Assembly (NCBI GenBank): GCA_003255025.1
Contig: QANY01004032.1
Span: forward strand, 1,247,166 to 1,311,165
Reading direction: 5' to 3'
Origin: Datisca glomerata
Taxonomy: Eukaryota > Streptophyta > Magnoliopsida > Cucurbitales > Datiscaceae
DNA: 64,000 nt
The notes under the pieces: model-generated
The model's database searches: none
What the model was told of the DNA's origin: nothing
The model's input: only the letters and a program-made list of their open reading frames with translations
Made by a program: the position numbers and the translations under genes
Shown here: piece after piece, positions 10,791 to 22,800 of the stretch
Position numbering within the stretch: position 1 is the first letter of the stretch
How the letters are laid out: every line of letters starts with the position of its first letter

Positions 10791-11985
10791 TTAAGATAAA
10801 AAATTTAAGACTTAAAGGGACAGCCACAAATTTCCAAGTCAGTCAGCCAATATTTGATAATAAGTCTGAACAATCTAATGAATCAGAATCACCTACTGCT
10901 TCTGATTTTTACAGAGCCTTACTTCCTATCAATCTTCTCCTCTTAATTCTGAATATGAGCACCTTAAGCCAAGAATACAAGCCTGATTGGGAGGGTTTAA
11001 CCCAACATATGAATGATCTAAACAACCTCAATAGACATAATAAGTTTAGAGAAACATATAAAATCGATCAAAGAAAAATTATCCTTGCTGAATCGAAGGC
11101 ATTTATGTAAGAATTTAGGATTGATATGTTCTTCCTTGATTATATCGAGGATATTTATGAGAAAAATATTAAAGTCATTTCTAAGACCAAGTGTGTCAAA
11201 GAAGATTCCACTTAGGTGTCTTCTAGTCCTCCCCCACCTGAGAAAATTATTATTAATCATAAAATTCTTTAGTTACCGCTTCTCCTTTTAAGATTTCTAA
11301 GGAGGACGAGGCCAATAAAAAAGTTGTTGAATAACTTAATTATACAAACCAAAGTCTTATAACAAAAGAAAATCAATTAGAGAAAATTGAGAATACGGTT
11401 GATGATCTTCATAAACCTAAATCTAGCGAATCTCTAAAAGAAACTCATTTAATAAATTTTTTGGATATTGTCATCCTCAATAAAAAGATTGATAAAATAC
11501 TTCAAGAATTCAAAAATAAATCTGTTGAGTCATCTTTTTCTGTTAAGGTTATTAACCAATACATTTGTTCTAATTCTGAAATCCATAAGTCAGATTCTCT
11601 CTATGAATCCTCCATAATTCATGAATCTTGAATAATTCTCAATGTAGAAGAAAAATTTAAAAATCTTGAGATGAAGAAGCTTGAATGAAAGTGGAATAAA
11701 AGGCCTATTCCTCTAGATATTCGAATCACTGAATATTATTTAGTTAATCAATTTTATGTATTTATTGAAAAATAATATAAATGGAGTATTGATGGGCTTT
11801 TAGAGCAGGAAGTCCTCAAGAAATTACAACACATGGCTATGGTAGCCAATAGTTACATTACCACCCACAATTTACCTCATAAGGAGGTTATAAAAATCTT
11901 AGTCACAGGATTTATGGGAATGCTTCATTCTTGGTGGGAAAAACATCTCGCTAAAAAATCTAAAGATGCCATTCTACTCTTAGGA
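10790..11985 (+). pseudogene. Pararetroviral capsid-region fragment, copy A
   Basis: Continuation of the movement-protein copy at 9905. Frames 11085-11291 and 11833-12072, plus short pieces, align with 12620-13740. The last capsid part (11833-11985) has the HSWWEKHL segment. At about 11985 the sequence jumps back to movement-protein sequence, the junction of a tandem duplication. Stops are frequent. Confidence 0.6.
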
Positions 11986-12620
11986 CATAGCATGAAACTT
12001 ATCAATTACTTTCTTCTAATGCAATTAAACATCACATCGGAGAAGGATACAATTTCCTTCACTTTGGTTTAGTTCAGATTGGAGTAAAATCACTCACAAG
12101 AAGATGCCTAAATACTTCTATTTTGTTAGTCTTGCGTGATACAAGATTAACCAATTTTATTGATAGTATTTTAGGATTAATTGAAAATTCACTTTGTAAT
12201 GGCCTAATCTATTTTGATTTCTTTTCAGTTGTCTGCTAGTCTAGCTTTGATTTTTAGAATTCATTATAAAGTTACCAAAATCAATATGAATTTTCAAGTC
12301 ATCAATAAGAGTCCATCAAACCCTGTTGATTCAATCTAGCCAGAATAATGCCAATATTAGAATCCCTAAAACTATTAGGTGTCTAATATTACTTTACCTA
12401 CAAACTGGCTTTTAACAAATGAAAGACAGCCCATTCCAATTCAACGACCTCTGGAAGATATTGACTACATTCAGCAGTACATGGATGGTACTGTTAAAAT
12501 TAATTTCCAATCTTTCGAAACGAAGTACCAAATTAGGGAGTTTAGCCAGTCTAGTACTCTTAGAAATTCCTTTTCTCAATCAATCTTTAATAATGATCAA
12601 GATCTTAGAATCCAATAATT
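11985..12620 (+). pseudogene. Pararetroviral movement protein, duplicated copy B
   Basis: Repeats the sequence from about 10045 onward: CATGAAACTT, CAATTTCCTTCACTT and the following block recur about 1,940 bp later. It is shorter in the middle than copy A. The frame at 12379-12618 (79 codons) is one of the better preserved parts and matches 10550-10770 of copy A. Confidence 0.65.
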
Positions 12621-14545
12621 AGAGCAAGAATTAAAAAAATGAGAAATGAGAAATTTAAGACTTAAAGGCATAGCCACTAGTTCTCAAGTCAGTAAGTCAA
12701 TCTTTGATAATAAGACTGAATAATCTGATGAATCTAAATCTTTTACTGCCTCTGATTTTGAAGAAGCCTTACCTCATGTCAATCCTCAATTTTTAGTTAT
12801 TAATTTAGACACCTTAAGCCAAGAATACAAGCCTGATTGGGAGGGTTTAACCTAACACATGAATGACCCAACCAACCTCTATAGATGTAATAGGTTTAGA
12901 GAAACATATAATATGGATCAAAGAAAAATTATCGTTGCTGAATAGATGATATTCATGCAAGAATTTAGGATTGATATGTTATTCCTTGATTAAATCGAGG
13001 ATATTTATGAGAAAATGTTTAAAGTCATTTCTAAGACCAACTGAGTCAAATAAGATTTTACTTGGGTGTCTGATAATCATCTTCCACCTAAAGAATTATT
13101 ATTATTCATAAAAATTCTTTAGTTACCACTTCTCCTTTTAAGATTTCTAAGGAGGACGACCCCAGTAAAAAGGTTGTTGAATGATCTTCATGAACCTAAA
13201 TCTAATGAATCTCTAAAATGAACTCCTTTAATAAATCTTTCAGATAAAACTACTATAAATATTGTTCCCCTCAATAAAATTTGATAAAATGCTACAAGAA
13301 TTAAAAAATAAATTTGTTGAGCATCTTCATATGTTAAGGTAATGAACCAAGACAGTAGTTCTGATTTTAAAAGTCATAGGTCTGCTTCTGCCCATGAATG
13401 CTCCATACTTCATGAATCATCCACCATTCATAATATTGAAGAAACATTTTAAAATCTTGAAATAAATAAGCTTGAAAGGAAATGGCATCAAAGGCATATT
13501 CCTCTAGATATCCAATTCACTGAATTCTCTTTATTTAATTAATTTTCTGACTCTGCTGAGAAATTGTACGAATGAAATATTGATGGACTTTTAGAATAGG
13601 AAGTCTTGAATAAATTAAGAAACATGGCTATGGTAGGCACTAGTTACATTACAACCCATAATTTGACTCACAATGAGGGTATAAAAATCTTAGTCATATG
13701 ATTTTATAGGAATGCTTCATTCTTATTGGGAAAAACATCTCACACGAGAATCTAAAAATACCATCCTTACGGCAATAAAGATTGATGCCGAAGGAACCCC
13801 GATTCTTGGAGAAGATTAGGAAACAATGTCCAATGATATTAATACATTTTTATTTGAACATTTCATTGGGACACTAAGTAATATTACTTCATGTATCCAT
13901 GATTAATTGACCAATCTTAGGTGTCCTACCCTAAGTGATTTTGACTGGTACAAAAATATATTTTTGTCCAGAGTAATTGCTAGGGATGATAGTAATCAGC
14001 CTTTTTGAAAAGAAAATTTCATAAATGGCTTACCAAATTTGTTTGCCCATAAAATTAGAATCTTCCTTAGTGATGACCTAGGAAACATAGACTAAAATAG
14101 TCTCATCTATGGTACCATTATCACTACAATACAAAAGGAAGGATTAAGAATATGTATTGATGATATGAAAATCAATAAACACATTCAAAAAGAGAGGAAA
14201 ACTGCCAAATATTAATTAGGCATTTCTGTGAGCAATACGAATTGCTTGCTATTGCTCGTTCTCAAAAGAATAGGAAAACTTCTCAACCAAATCCTAGCAA
14301 AATTTACAAACCCTATAGGAGAAAATTCCACAAACAGAGAAACAAAAATTTTGACAAATATTTCTCTAAGAATAAAAATCATCCAAAAAGAAAACACAAT
14401 AAACAATTTATTGATAAAAGTAAAATCATGTATTTTAAGCGTGACTTAAATTATATGCTGGAAGGATTTATTCCTACCAGCTCCAGAATCAATAAGAGCC
14501 ATGGAGATGAAATTAAAAATCTTGAATAATAATTCTGACCATTAT
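12620..14545 (+). pseudogene. Pararetroviral capsid region, duplicated copy B
   Basis: Extends further than copy A: after the HS-WEKHL segment (about 13725) it continues through the capsid core (13790-14220) into the basic C-terminal stretch (frames 14228-14449 and 14242-14529). At 14430-14450 the zinc knuckle is interrupted and joined to sequence equivalent to the protease start (compare 6505), so the intervening 750 bp are deleted. All frames have stops. Confidence 0.6.
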
Positions 14546-16740
14546 GTGTCATTTCTTAAGTTTAATATGACTAAGGGTTTGAAGGAAGTTGTCATCATCT
14601 TGTATGTTGACAACAAGTTCTTCAATCTCATTATCAGATATTTAGGATTTACTAGGTTCTCCTAGTTCAATGGACTCATGTTTTTTAATTAAATTTTCTA
14701 TTTTTAAAAGATTTAATTCTTTTATTATTTCAGTGTTTGAATCTTTTAATTCTTTTTCCTTCCCTTTAATTTTGTTGAATTTTTCAGGGGTTTGTAAAAG
14801 GCTAACGATATTATTATTATCTTAGCATTTTCTTTTGGATTACCTTTCTAAGTTTTTCAAGGTAACCTTGTTTTAATTCAGGATTTTCAATTCTACTGAT
14901 TAAATGTAATAAAGGATTTTTTTGCTCTTCATTTTTATTCAGAACATTAAAAAAATTTTGATAACAGTTATCCTTGCACCCCATAGAGATGTTAGGAGAA
15001 TAACTATTAGAACTTTTAATTGGTTAATTTTGTTTAATCTTCATTACTACTTTCATAGTAATCTATGGATTCTATAATTCTAAACAATTTTTGTTTTTCC
15101 TAATCAAAAATTTTTAATTGGTTAATTTTTTTTTACTTGACAAATGTTGGAGAAATGACCATTTTGGTCACACTTAAAATACTTAATTTTACTTTTACCA
15201 ATAATTTTTTTATTGGTTTTCTTTTTGGATGATTTTTATTCTTAGAGAAATATTTGTCAAAAAAAAATTTCTTTGTTTTTGGAGTTTTCTCCTATAGGGT
15301 TTGTAAATTTTTCTAGGATTCAGTTGAGAATTTTTCCTATTCTTTTAAGAAGGAGTGATATAGGGTTTGGCAGTTTTCTTATTCATAATCCTTCCTTTGT
15401 ATTGTAGTGATAATGGTACCATAGATGAGACTATTGTACTCTATGTTTCCTAGGTCATCACTAAGGAAGATTCTAATTTTATGGGCAAACAAATTTGGTA
15501 AGCCATTTATGACTTTTTCTTCCCAAAAAGGTTCATTACTATTATCCTTAGCAATTACTCTCGACAAAAATATATTTTCTTACCAGTCAAAATCACTTAG
15601 AGTAGGACACCTAAGATTAATCAATCAATAATGGGTACGTGAAGTAATACTACTTAGCGTCCCAATGAAATGTTGAATTATTGTGTAAGAAAATCTATTA
15701 ATAGCACCAGGCATTATTTCCAAATGCTCTCCAAGAATTGGGGTACCTTCTGCAGCAATCTTTATTGCCATAAGAATTGTATCTTTAGATTCTTTGGCGA
15801 GATGTGTTTACCACCAGGAATAAAGCATTCATGTAAATCTTATGACTAACATTTAAATACCTCATTGTGAGACAAATTGTGGGGTGGTGATATAACTACT
15901 GGCTACCAAAGCCATGTGTTGTAATTTATTTAGGACTTCCTGCTCTGAAAGCCTATCGATATTTCATTCATATAATATTTCAGCAGGGACAGAAAATTGA
16001 TTAACTAAAGAACATTCAGTGATTTGAATATCCGGATGAATATACCTTTTATGCCACTTCCATTCAAGCTTATTAATCTCAAGATTTTTAAGTTTTTCTT
16101 CTACATTGTGAATTATGGAAGATTCATGAATTATGGAGGATTCATAGGCAAAGTCTGACCTTTGCCTTTCAGAATCAGAACTATTGTCTTGATTAATAAC
16201 CTTAACAGAAGAAGATGACTCAACAAATTTATTTTTTATTTCTTGAAGCATTTTATCAATCTTTTTATTGAGGGGAAAATATTTAGAGTAGTTTTATCTG
16301 AAAGATTTATTAAATGAGTTTTTTCCAAAGATTCACTAGATTTAGGTTTATGAAGATCATCAACCTTATTCTCAATTTTGTCTAATTGTTTTCCTATTGT
16401 TATAAGACTTTGGCTTGTATAATTAAGTTATTCAAAAACTTTTTTATTAGGGTCGTCCTCCTTAGAAATCTTAAAATGAGAAGCAATAACTAAAGAATTT
16501 TTATGACTAATAATAATTTTCTCAGGTGGGAGATAACTAACAGACATCCAACTGGAATCTTCTTTGACCCACTTGGTCTTAGAAATGACTTTAATATTTT
16601 TCTCAAAAATATCCTCAAAATAATCAAGGAAAAACATATCAATCTTAAATTCTATCTGAATGTCTTCCATTCAGCAAGGATAATTTTTCTTTGAACCATA
16701 TTATATGTTTCTTTAAAACTATTACATCTATTGGGGTTGG
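14545..16740 (-). pseudogene. Inverted pararetroviral capsid block
   Basis: Minus-strand copy of capsid sequence reading from 16740 down to 14580. Frames 16428-16670, 15964-16251 and 15379-15567 are successive capsid pieces parallel to 12950-13130, 13280-13600 and 13920-14110. Near 15120-15190 the zinc knuckle is present with its first Cys changed. Coiled-segment sequence follows to 14580. It lies tail-to-tail with the plus-strand copy ending at 14545, making a long interrupted inverted repeat. Confidence 0.65.
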
Positions 16741-16759
16741 TTATTATTAAGCAACATAT

Positions 16760-18240
16760 AGGGAATCATATCAAATACTTTATGGGTAAACTTGTCAAAT
16801 TCAATTTTTTTCTTTTTCTCACAATGAGAAATTGAAAACTTTAAAACAAAATTCCATTTATAAAACTGTGAATTTAATTTCTTGTGAAGAAAAAAAAATT
16901 TGTTTTCTTCAAGATGAAATAAAATTTCAAAGAATTGAAGGACAACTTCAAAATCTTGCTCTTCAAAAATAAATTAAAATCTTTGAAGAAAAAATTTGTA
17001 AAGAATTGTGTGCTGACATTCCTAATACATTCTGGCATAGGAAGTATCATATTGTCAGTCTGTCTTATATTAATGGATTTGATTAGAAGAATATCCCTAC
17101 AAAGGCACGACCAATCCAGATGAATTCTGAAATGATTTAATTCTGTAAGAAGGAAATAACATAACTTCTTCATAAAAATATTATTAGGGAAAGAAAATCT
17201 CCTCGGTCTAGTTCTACCTTTTATGTCCAAAGGCAAGTAAAATCGAACAAGGAGTTCCTAGATTGGTTATTAATTACAAGCCCATTAACAATGATTTGTA
17301 ATGGATAAGATATATTATACCAAATAAAAGAGACTTAATCAACAGACTTGAAGATGCTGTTATAATCTCTAAGTTTGAGATGAAATCTAGATTTTGACAA
17401 ATCCAAATAAATGAGAATGATAAGTACAAAACTGCATTTGTAACTCCATTTGGCCATTATGAATGAAATGTAATGTCATTTGGTATAAATAATTCTCCTA
17501 GTGAATTTTAGAATATAATGAATGAAATTTTCAACCAATTTACTACTTGCTCAATTGTTTATATTAATGATGTTCTTATTTTTCTAAATCAATTGATCAA
17601 TATTGGAAACACCTTAAATTGTTTTCCAAAATAATAAAACAAAATGGTTTAGTAATCTCTACAAGTAAAATCAAATTATTTCATTCTTGAGTCAGATTTC
17701 TAGGGTTTGAGATTTACCATTCCATTATCAAACCAATTGACTGTGTCATACAATTTGCAGATAAAGTTCCTGATGAAATCAATGATTAAATCAAATTACA
17801 AAGATTTTTAGGATCACTTAATTACATATCTGATTTCTATAATAATCTAAGAATTGATTGCAAGCCCCTTTTTTGAAAGGCTTAAGAAAAATCCTCCTCC
17901 ATCGACAACTGTCTATACCAATTTAATTAAGAAAATTAAAACTCATGTTAAGACACTTCCTTGTCTTGGCATCCCTACTTTTAATTCTTTTAAAATTTGT
18001 TCAAAATGATGCCTCTGAACTTAGATATGGAGGTATCTTATTACAAAAAATCTGTTTAGAAGCACATGAACGAATTGTCAGGTTTACATCTAGAACTTGG
18101 ACCCATCTCAGATTAATTATAGAACTATTAAGAAAGAAATTTTAGTTGTTGTATTATGTATTCAAAAATTTCAAGATGATTTATTAAATATAAAATTTCT
18201 TTTAAAATTTTATTGTAAGTCTGCAAAACATGTTTTGGAA
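16760..18240 (+). pseudogene. Pararetroviral protease end, reverse transcriptase and RNase H
   Basis: Plus-strand block parallel to 6790-7540 and continuing beyond it. Landmarks: the region after the protease (16790-16870), RT palm segments (17250-17480), the active-site box at about 17560-17580 which reads YIND in place of YxDD, the connection region (17600-17890), and an RNase H frame (17945-18145) with DASELRYGGIL. It is the only copy here reaching RNase H. Stops in every block and the altered box show that it is dead. Confidence 0.7.
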
Positions 18241-18640
18241 AAAGATGACAAGAATATTGGCCTATGATCTACATGATCTTCTGCTAAACATTGAACATGT
18301 TCTTCATTAATTATGTCTGGTATTGTATTCATTGTAGACCTACTTCTTTGCGAAGAATTACTTCTAAATAATTTACTCATTGTTCAAGATGACTAAATTA
18401 TTCTTATGATTAAAAACTTCTCATGTATTTTAACCATCAAATCTGTTATGACTTCTACAACCTCCTATGAAGTTTAACTCTTCTTCCCTTTGCCTCTTAT
18501 AGCTACCCTACACTCAAAATTTACAGGCTCTAAAAATATCTCATTGGGGTATATGAAGAAACCTAATAGAAACTAATACGTCAGATTTACAAATTAGAAA
18601 ATCAAAGGTACAGAGAAATAATCAAGCATAAACTTCAAAA
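18240..18640 (-). other. Inverted pararetroviral movement-protein start and leader
   Basis: Reverse complement of sequence equivalent to 9580-9930. The GATCATGTAGATCATAGGCC landmark lies near 18262-18281, and the leader's AGGAGGTTGTAGAAGTCATA segment is inverted near 18450-18470. It closes the viral cluster; CACTA-like sequence follows. Confidence 0.6.
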
Positions 18641-18664
18641 ATCATAATTGTTCAAGTAGATGAG

Positions 18665-18890
18665 TTGTCGCGAGGAGGCTCCAATAAGTTGCCTAGTGTG
18701 CTCCGAATGGTGGACAATTCTTCTTGTAAAATCTTCTCCTTGTTTTTCAAATGCTTTGAGGATGACGATGTAGGTGATGCTCCATGTCCAAGACCCTTAT
18801 TTCTCCTAAGGACCTCCCATCTATTTCTTCATCAGTGCGAGGTTGGGTACCCTCAACGACAGGCTCATCCGAACACATGCGCTCCTATAA
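18665..18890 (-). pseudogene. CACTA transposase C-terminal-like exon
   Basis: On the minus strand the frame reads through a Ser-rich stretch (SPTSSSSKHLK) into an amphipathic helix (KNKEKILQEELSTIRSTL) and GNLLEPP near 18665-18800. Acidic/Ser-rich linkers followed by a coiled coil are typical of TNPA-like CACTA proteins. No complete ORF is visible. Assignment rests on position inside the CACTA element and on general character. Confidence 0.4.
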
Positions 18891-20154
18891 AATAGTTGTT
18901 AGATATAGATATATATATACACACACACATTGTGTAAACTTAGAAAAACTTGCAAAGCATCGGAAGAGAAAAGAAAGATCCACAACCTGTATGACAAAAA
19001 TATGAAAAGCCTAATTTCTAACTCCTTCCATTTTCTTCCTGCTCATCCATTAATTAAAAACTCTTATCATCCATGACTTCTGGCTAAGCATAATTATTTC
19101 ATTCTATAGCAGTGAAAGAAGAAAAAATTTTCAAATTAATAACACTACACAATTCTCATATTAGAACAAGGGAACACATATCAAAAGCAATATTTCCAGA
19201 TGAAACAAACTAAGATGGTGATAAGATCAATTCAAATAGACTCAGGAAATATTCTCACTAGAATGAGTCTGTAAGCCTATAAAAAATATTCTCACTGACT
19301 TCACAAATTTCTGGTTTATATTCTTTTTTCCTATTTCAATCTATGTTTCATCTAGGAAATTCACCCAATTAGGTGTTGAGGGGGGGACCACCTCAAGGAA
19401 ACTCATCGGGTAATCCACAAATTCAGTATATTTAGAGAAAAAAAAGAGTATCCATATAAAAAAAGTTCTAATGACATAATCAAAAAATTAAATTACCTTT
19501 TTTAAATAGGAAAAAAATCTGTTATTGATCCAATCCAAGTAATCAAACGTTGTGAGGGGCGACCACCTCAAGAAAACTCATAAGAAAACTCACAAATTCA
19601 TTATATTCAGAGAAACAAATTTAATGCTCAAATTATTGAACTTAACTTCATTATGAAGGAAACTCACCAGAAAAATATCCACTGCGATTATGATTTCATC
19701 TAATAACCCCTTAATCACAAATTCAAAACATATGATAATGACACAAATTCATAGCATATAACAAATTCAAAACCTATTAGTCTAATTACTTACATGTCTT
19801 TCTCGAGCCTCGTCATTCTGCTAAGCTTTACAAGTCGGAAGTGCATGTCGTGAAATATTTGAACATGACTTAGGTGCTTCCCCATTTTTAACTTTCTATC
19901 CAAATGCAGTAAGATTTGAGACATTAGTCATAATACTATACATTATTAAACCAAAGTAAAAACAAAATTTTCTCTCATCTGACGATATTGGTAGTTGAGA
20001 AACGATAGATTTGCTCCATTATGATTTTATGGAAGCTTTTACGGTTTTTAGCATCGGTGATAGAGTGCGCTTGTGATTTACGAGTTTAAGAATTTAAATA
20101 ATCAAATAAGTTCTTAGCATCATATAAGTTCTTAGCATCAGAATTACCACAAAC

Positions 20155-20330
20155 ATTCCATCCTCCCAAAGTGTGCAAAACCAATCCTAATCATCTTGGG
20201 ATGTCCCCTCAAATGGATTTTGTCGTGCTATCACAGGATCGTCGAACTGCAAGAAATGTGCATGCAGCGTGTATTTGTGATCTCTATATTCTCTTGTGCA
20301 TCTGACTTAATCCATTTATTCAGCATTTTA
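20155..20330 (-). pseudogene. CACTA Ptta/En/Spm transposase exon fragment
   Basis: The minus-strand frame contains HFLQFDDPVIARQNPF followed by a W-W-CTLWED segment. This matches the general pattern of the plant Ptta/En/Spm transposase domain, where a histidine-phenylalanine segment and an aromatic W-x-LC motif are conserved. A stop lies a short distance upstream in the same frame, so this is a degraded exon. Confidence 0.55.
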
Positions 20331-22189
20331 TCGGTCGTGTCGAAGACAAAGAAGACTTACAAGCAAAAAAATTTTTAACTATTTTAGTCATATAGCAAAG
20401 AAAACAACAAATATTATCATATTTACCTGCAACCGTTCAATTATAAGAATTCTACAGGCACTTTGCTCCAACTTTTATATTAGAGAGGTATGAATTACCG
20501 TACGATGACACCAATCTCTATATTAAATTTGTCCTCCCATGGGCCAACTGGTTTTTTAGCTGGGGGAATAATAGAGAGGGGTAATCTTCCCATGTCAAAA
20601 TACTGAAATAGAACATCTATACTATTATGAACTTCTCACAAAATAAGAGTTTCTGAAACATATAAAATCATAAAAGTAATATAAAATACTTGGGGTCCTT
20701 AACTATAAATATTATACAATTACCTAGAAAGTACAAACATTTCTCCATCTTTAAATACACTCGTCACCAATTTATGAAGGAATAGCTACATTAAACATAG
20801 ACAAAGATGTATAATCAACAAAATCAGTATGAAGTTCTTAGCAAGCAATTCCTTCTGACCAAACCCACACCAAGTTTTCAATTTTTTTATTTTTCTTCAA
20901 AAATTAGAACTTATTTACCTCCGCAAAATCACAATCACCCTTAAATGGCGACACATATGAAGGAAACCAAACTCCACGATCATGGTTTCAAGATCATTCA
21001 AAAACACCTTGCTCCTTAATAGCCACTTGTTTATTGATTCTCACTTTATTGACAATTCAGTAAATAATTAACCAAATAAGGATGCTCAAAATGAAAATTA
21101 GACTAGTAAACATATGAAATGGATCAACAATTTTTTGCCAGCCAGGCAACTAATAATACATAACTACTGAACTAATAATGAGTAGCCATATTCATTTGCA
21201 TGCCTAAGATTTCGATTAAGTAGACATATAACAGCAAGCATAAAAGCTTCTATAAGTCGTTATCTGCTTCCACAAAGCAAAAATAGTGGAAACACAAATT
21301 GCATGCCCAAGATCTACAGATCTTAGGAGAAGCGTAGTACCAGGTATGAGATCTCTAGCAGGGAGGAGAAGTACCAGGTATAAGTCATTAGATCAGAAAA
21401 GAGATAACAAAGTAAGTTTTAGGTGTCATTGGTCAACCAGTTGCAATCGAACTATTAAAATTACAGCAAAAACAGAAACTAAGCAATTAACAGAGCAAAC
21501 TGAACAAAACAAATTTACAGACTAGCTAAAAAATTTACAAACATAAAAAAAGGTAATGGTTAAATCTTCTTGTAAAACTACCATCCTCTATCACTCGGCT
21601 ACATGCATATGCCAAAGAGAAGTTAGAGGAGATCACAGAGGTCCTATGTATTTTTGTTCTAATAATTTCTTTTCCTGTTATAGTAGTGTTAAAGATAACC
21701 CACTATTTTCAACACCGATCTCTCAAATAGAAACTATTTGCCAACTAAATAAATAACAAAAAACTAAATTGTTTTATTCGTCTTTTCAAATTAATTTGGG
21801 CCATTTTAGCCTATTAGTCCTGCCTTTTGATTTTAACCCCGCAAAACCCCTACTTCAGTAATCCTACATTTTGTTTTTACATCCCAAAACACACAGCTAT
21901 TTCCCACAACAATACACATAATTACGTACTCCTGAAGTTATAGAACATAGAAAAAAATGAAGAGTTCGGTGACAAATAGAGTAGCACTGAGAGAGAGAAA
22001 GGAGGTTTGATTACCTACATGGACGGATATGACGGAGAGCTCGGTGACAATCGGTGACAAATGGAGGAGCTTTGTCGCATGGGGAGGAGGAACGGCTCTC
22101 TGTCGCGGGGTGAGGAGCTGTGGGAATGAGGTTTTCTTTCCTCTTTTTGTTTATGAGCTGGCTACCTAGTTAAAACTATGTCGTTTTAA

Positions 22190-22551
22190 CAAAGGTAAAA
22201 CAATTTTTAGCGTTGACAAAAAATATCCGTTGCTAAAACCTAATTCTTTCCCGATGACTCTTCTTTCGTCGGTAAATTAAAAATATGTTTTTACCAACAA
22301 TAATTTAAATTTGTCGATAAAAATAAATCTTTTACCGATGAAATTTTAATTTTATCGGCAAAAGCCCATAATATTTTGGCGCGAATAAAATTTTTTGTGG
22401 CGAGTTAGTCTTTTGGCGATGAGAATAAATTGTGTAGCAAAAAACATGACTTTTAGCCACCAAAATATAATTTTGTCGCTAAAAGCAACTTTTAGCGACA
22501 AATTTCATCGCTAAAAGTTCCGTCGCTAAAGATGAATTTTCTTGTAGTGAA
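22190..22551 (-). repeat. CACTA terminal and subterminal repeats
   Basis: Roughly a dozen short motifs in both orientations centred on GTCGCTAAAAG / TTTTAGCGACA and TTACCGATGA / TCATCGGTAA, ending in the 13-bp terminus TTTTCTTGTAGTG on the + strand at 22539-22551. Such arrays bind the CACTA transposase. Confidence 0.8.
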
Positions 22552-22555
22552 TATC

Positions 22556-22800
22556 CGTGTAAATTAGTTTTAAAACATCTGAAGCTCTGTCGGCACCTAA
22601 TCTCTTTGTGTTTGTCTATTTTCTATTTATACAATCAACACAAACTCGAAGTTTATGAAATCAAGAGAATCAAGAATCACATCAGACACAAATCACTCAA
22701 TTCTACTTTTAGAAGTATGACTTGATTGCTTGTACCATAATGGGGCGGAATTCTAATTGGTTAATTTATGTTTCATTCTAGGTGAACTCACATGCAAGGT
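22556..22800. other. Unassigned 245-bp spacer
   Basis: Between the CACTA terminus and copia coding homology. AT-rich, no frame or repeat recognised. Confidence 0.3.

Larger units (their letters stand above)
2415..18640. mobile_element. Endogenous pararetrovirus mosaic (Caulimoviridae)
   Basis: A 16-kb cluster of decayed Caulimoviridae sequence. Recognisable parts are a leader repeated at 2415 and 9413, a Met-tRNA-type primer binding site at 9398, a 30K-type movement protein, a capsid region with a CX2CX4HX4C zinc knuckle, an aspartic protease (DSG), reverse transcriptase and RNase H, all broken by many stops and frameshifts. Movement protein, capsid, protease and RT lying in one series, followed by another ORF, fits Petuvirus or Florendovirus organisation. 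Blocks at about 3960-4560, 4770-4905, 5080-5240, 14545-16740 and 18240-18640 are inverted relative to the rest. No LTRs flank it. It is a non-functional viral fossil; the genus assignment is inference. Confidence 0.8.
18650..22551 (-). mobile_element. CACTA (En/Spm) transposon, truncated, one end identified
   Basis: The minus-strand start at 22551 reads CACTACAAGAAAATTCATC, the diagnostic CACTA terminus. About 360 bp of subterminal repeats follow inward (TCGCTAAAAG, TTAGCGACA, TTACCGATGA and relatives). Minus-strand coding fragments at 20160-20330 and 18665-18890 look like Ptta/En/Spm-type transposase exons. I found no matching CACTA end at the other side, where viral sequence begins at 18640. 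The element is therefore truncated or its other end was lost. Between exons the sequence is AT-rich and non-coding. Confidence 0.75.

Noticed and set aside
16874..17236. 120-codon minus-strand ORF
   Set aside because: Antisense to the viral protease-RT region, which has plus-strand homology with 6880-7200.
18912..18934. TA/CA dinucleotide run as a regulatory site
   Set aside because: A short microsatellite only, within a decayed CACTA element.
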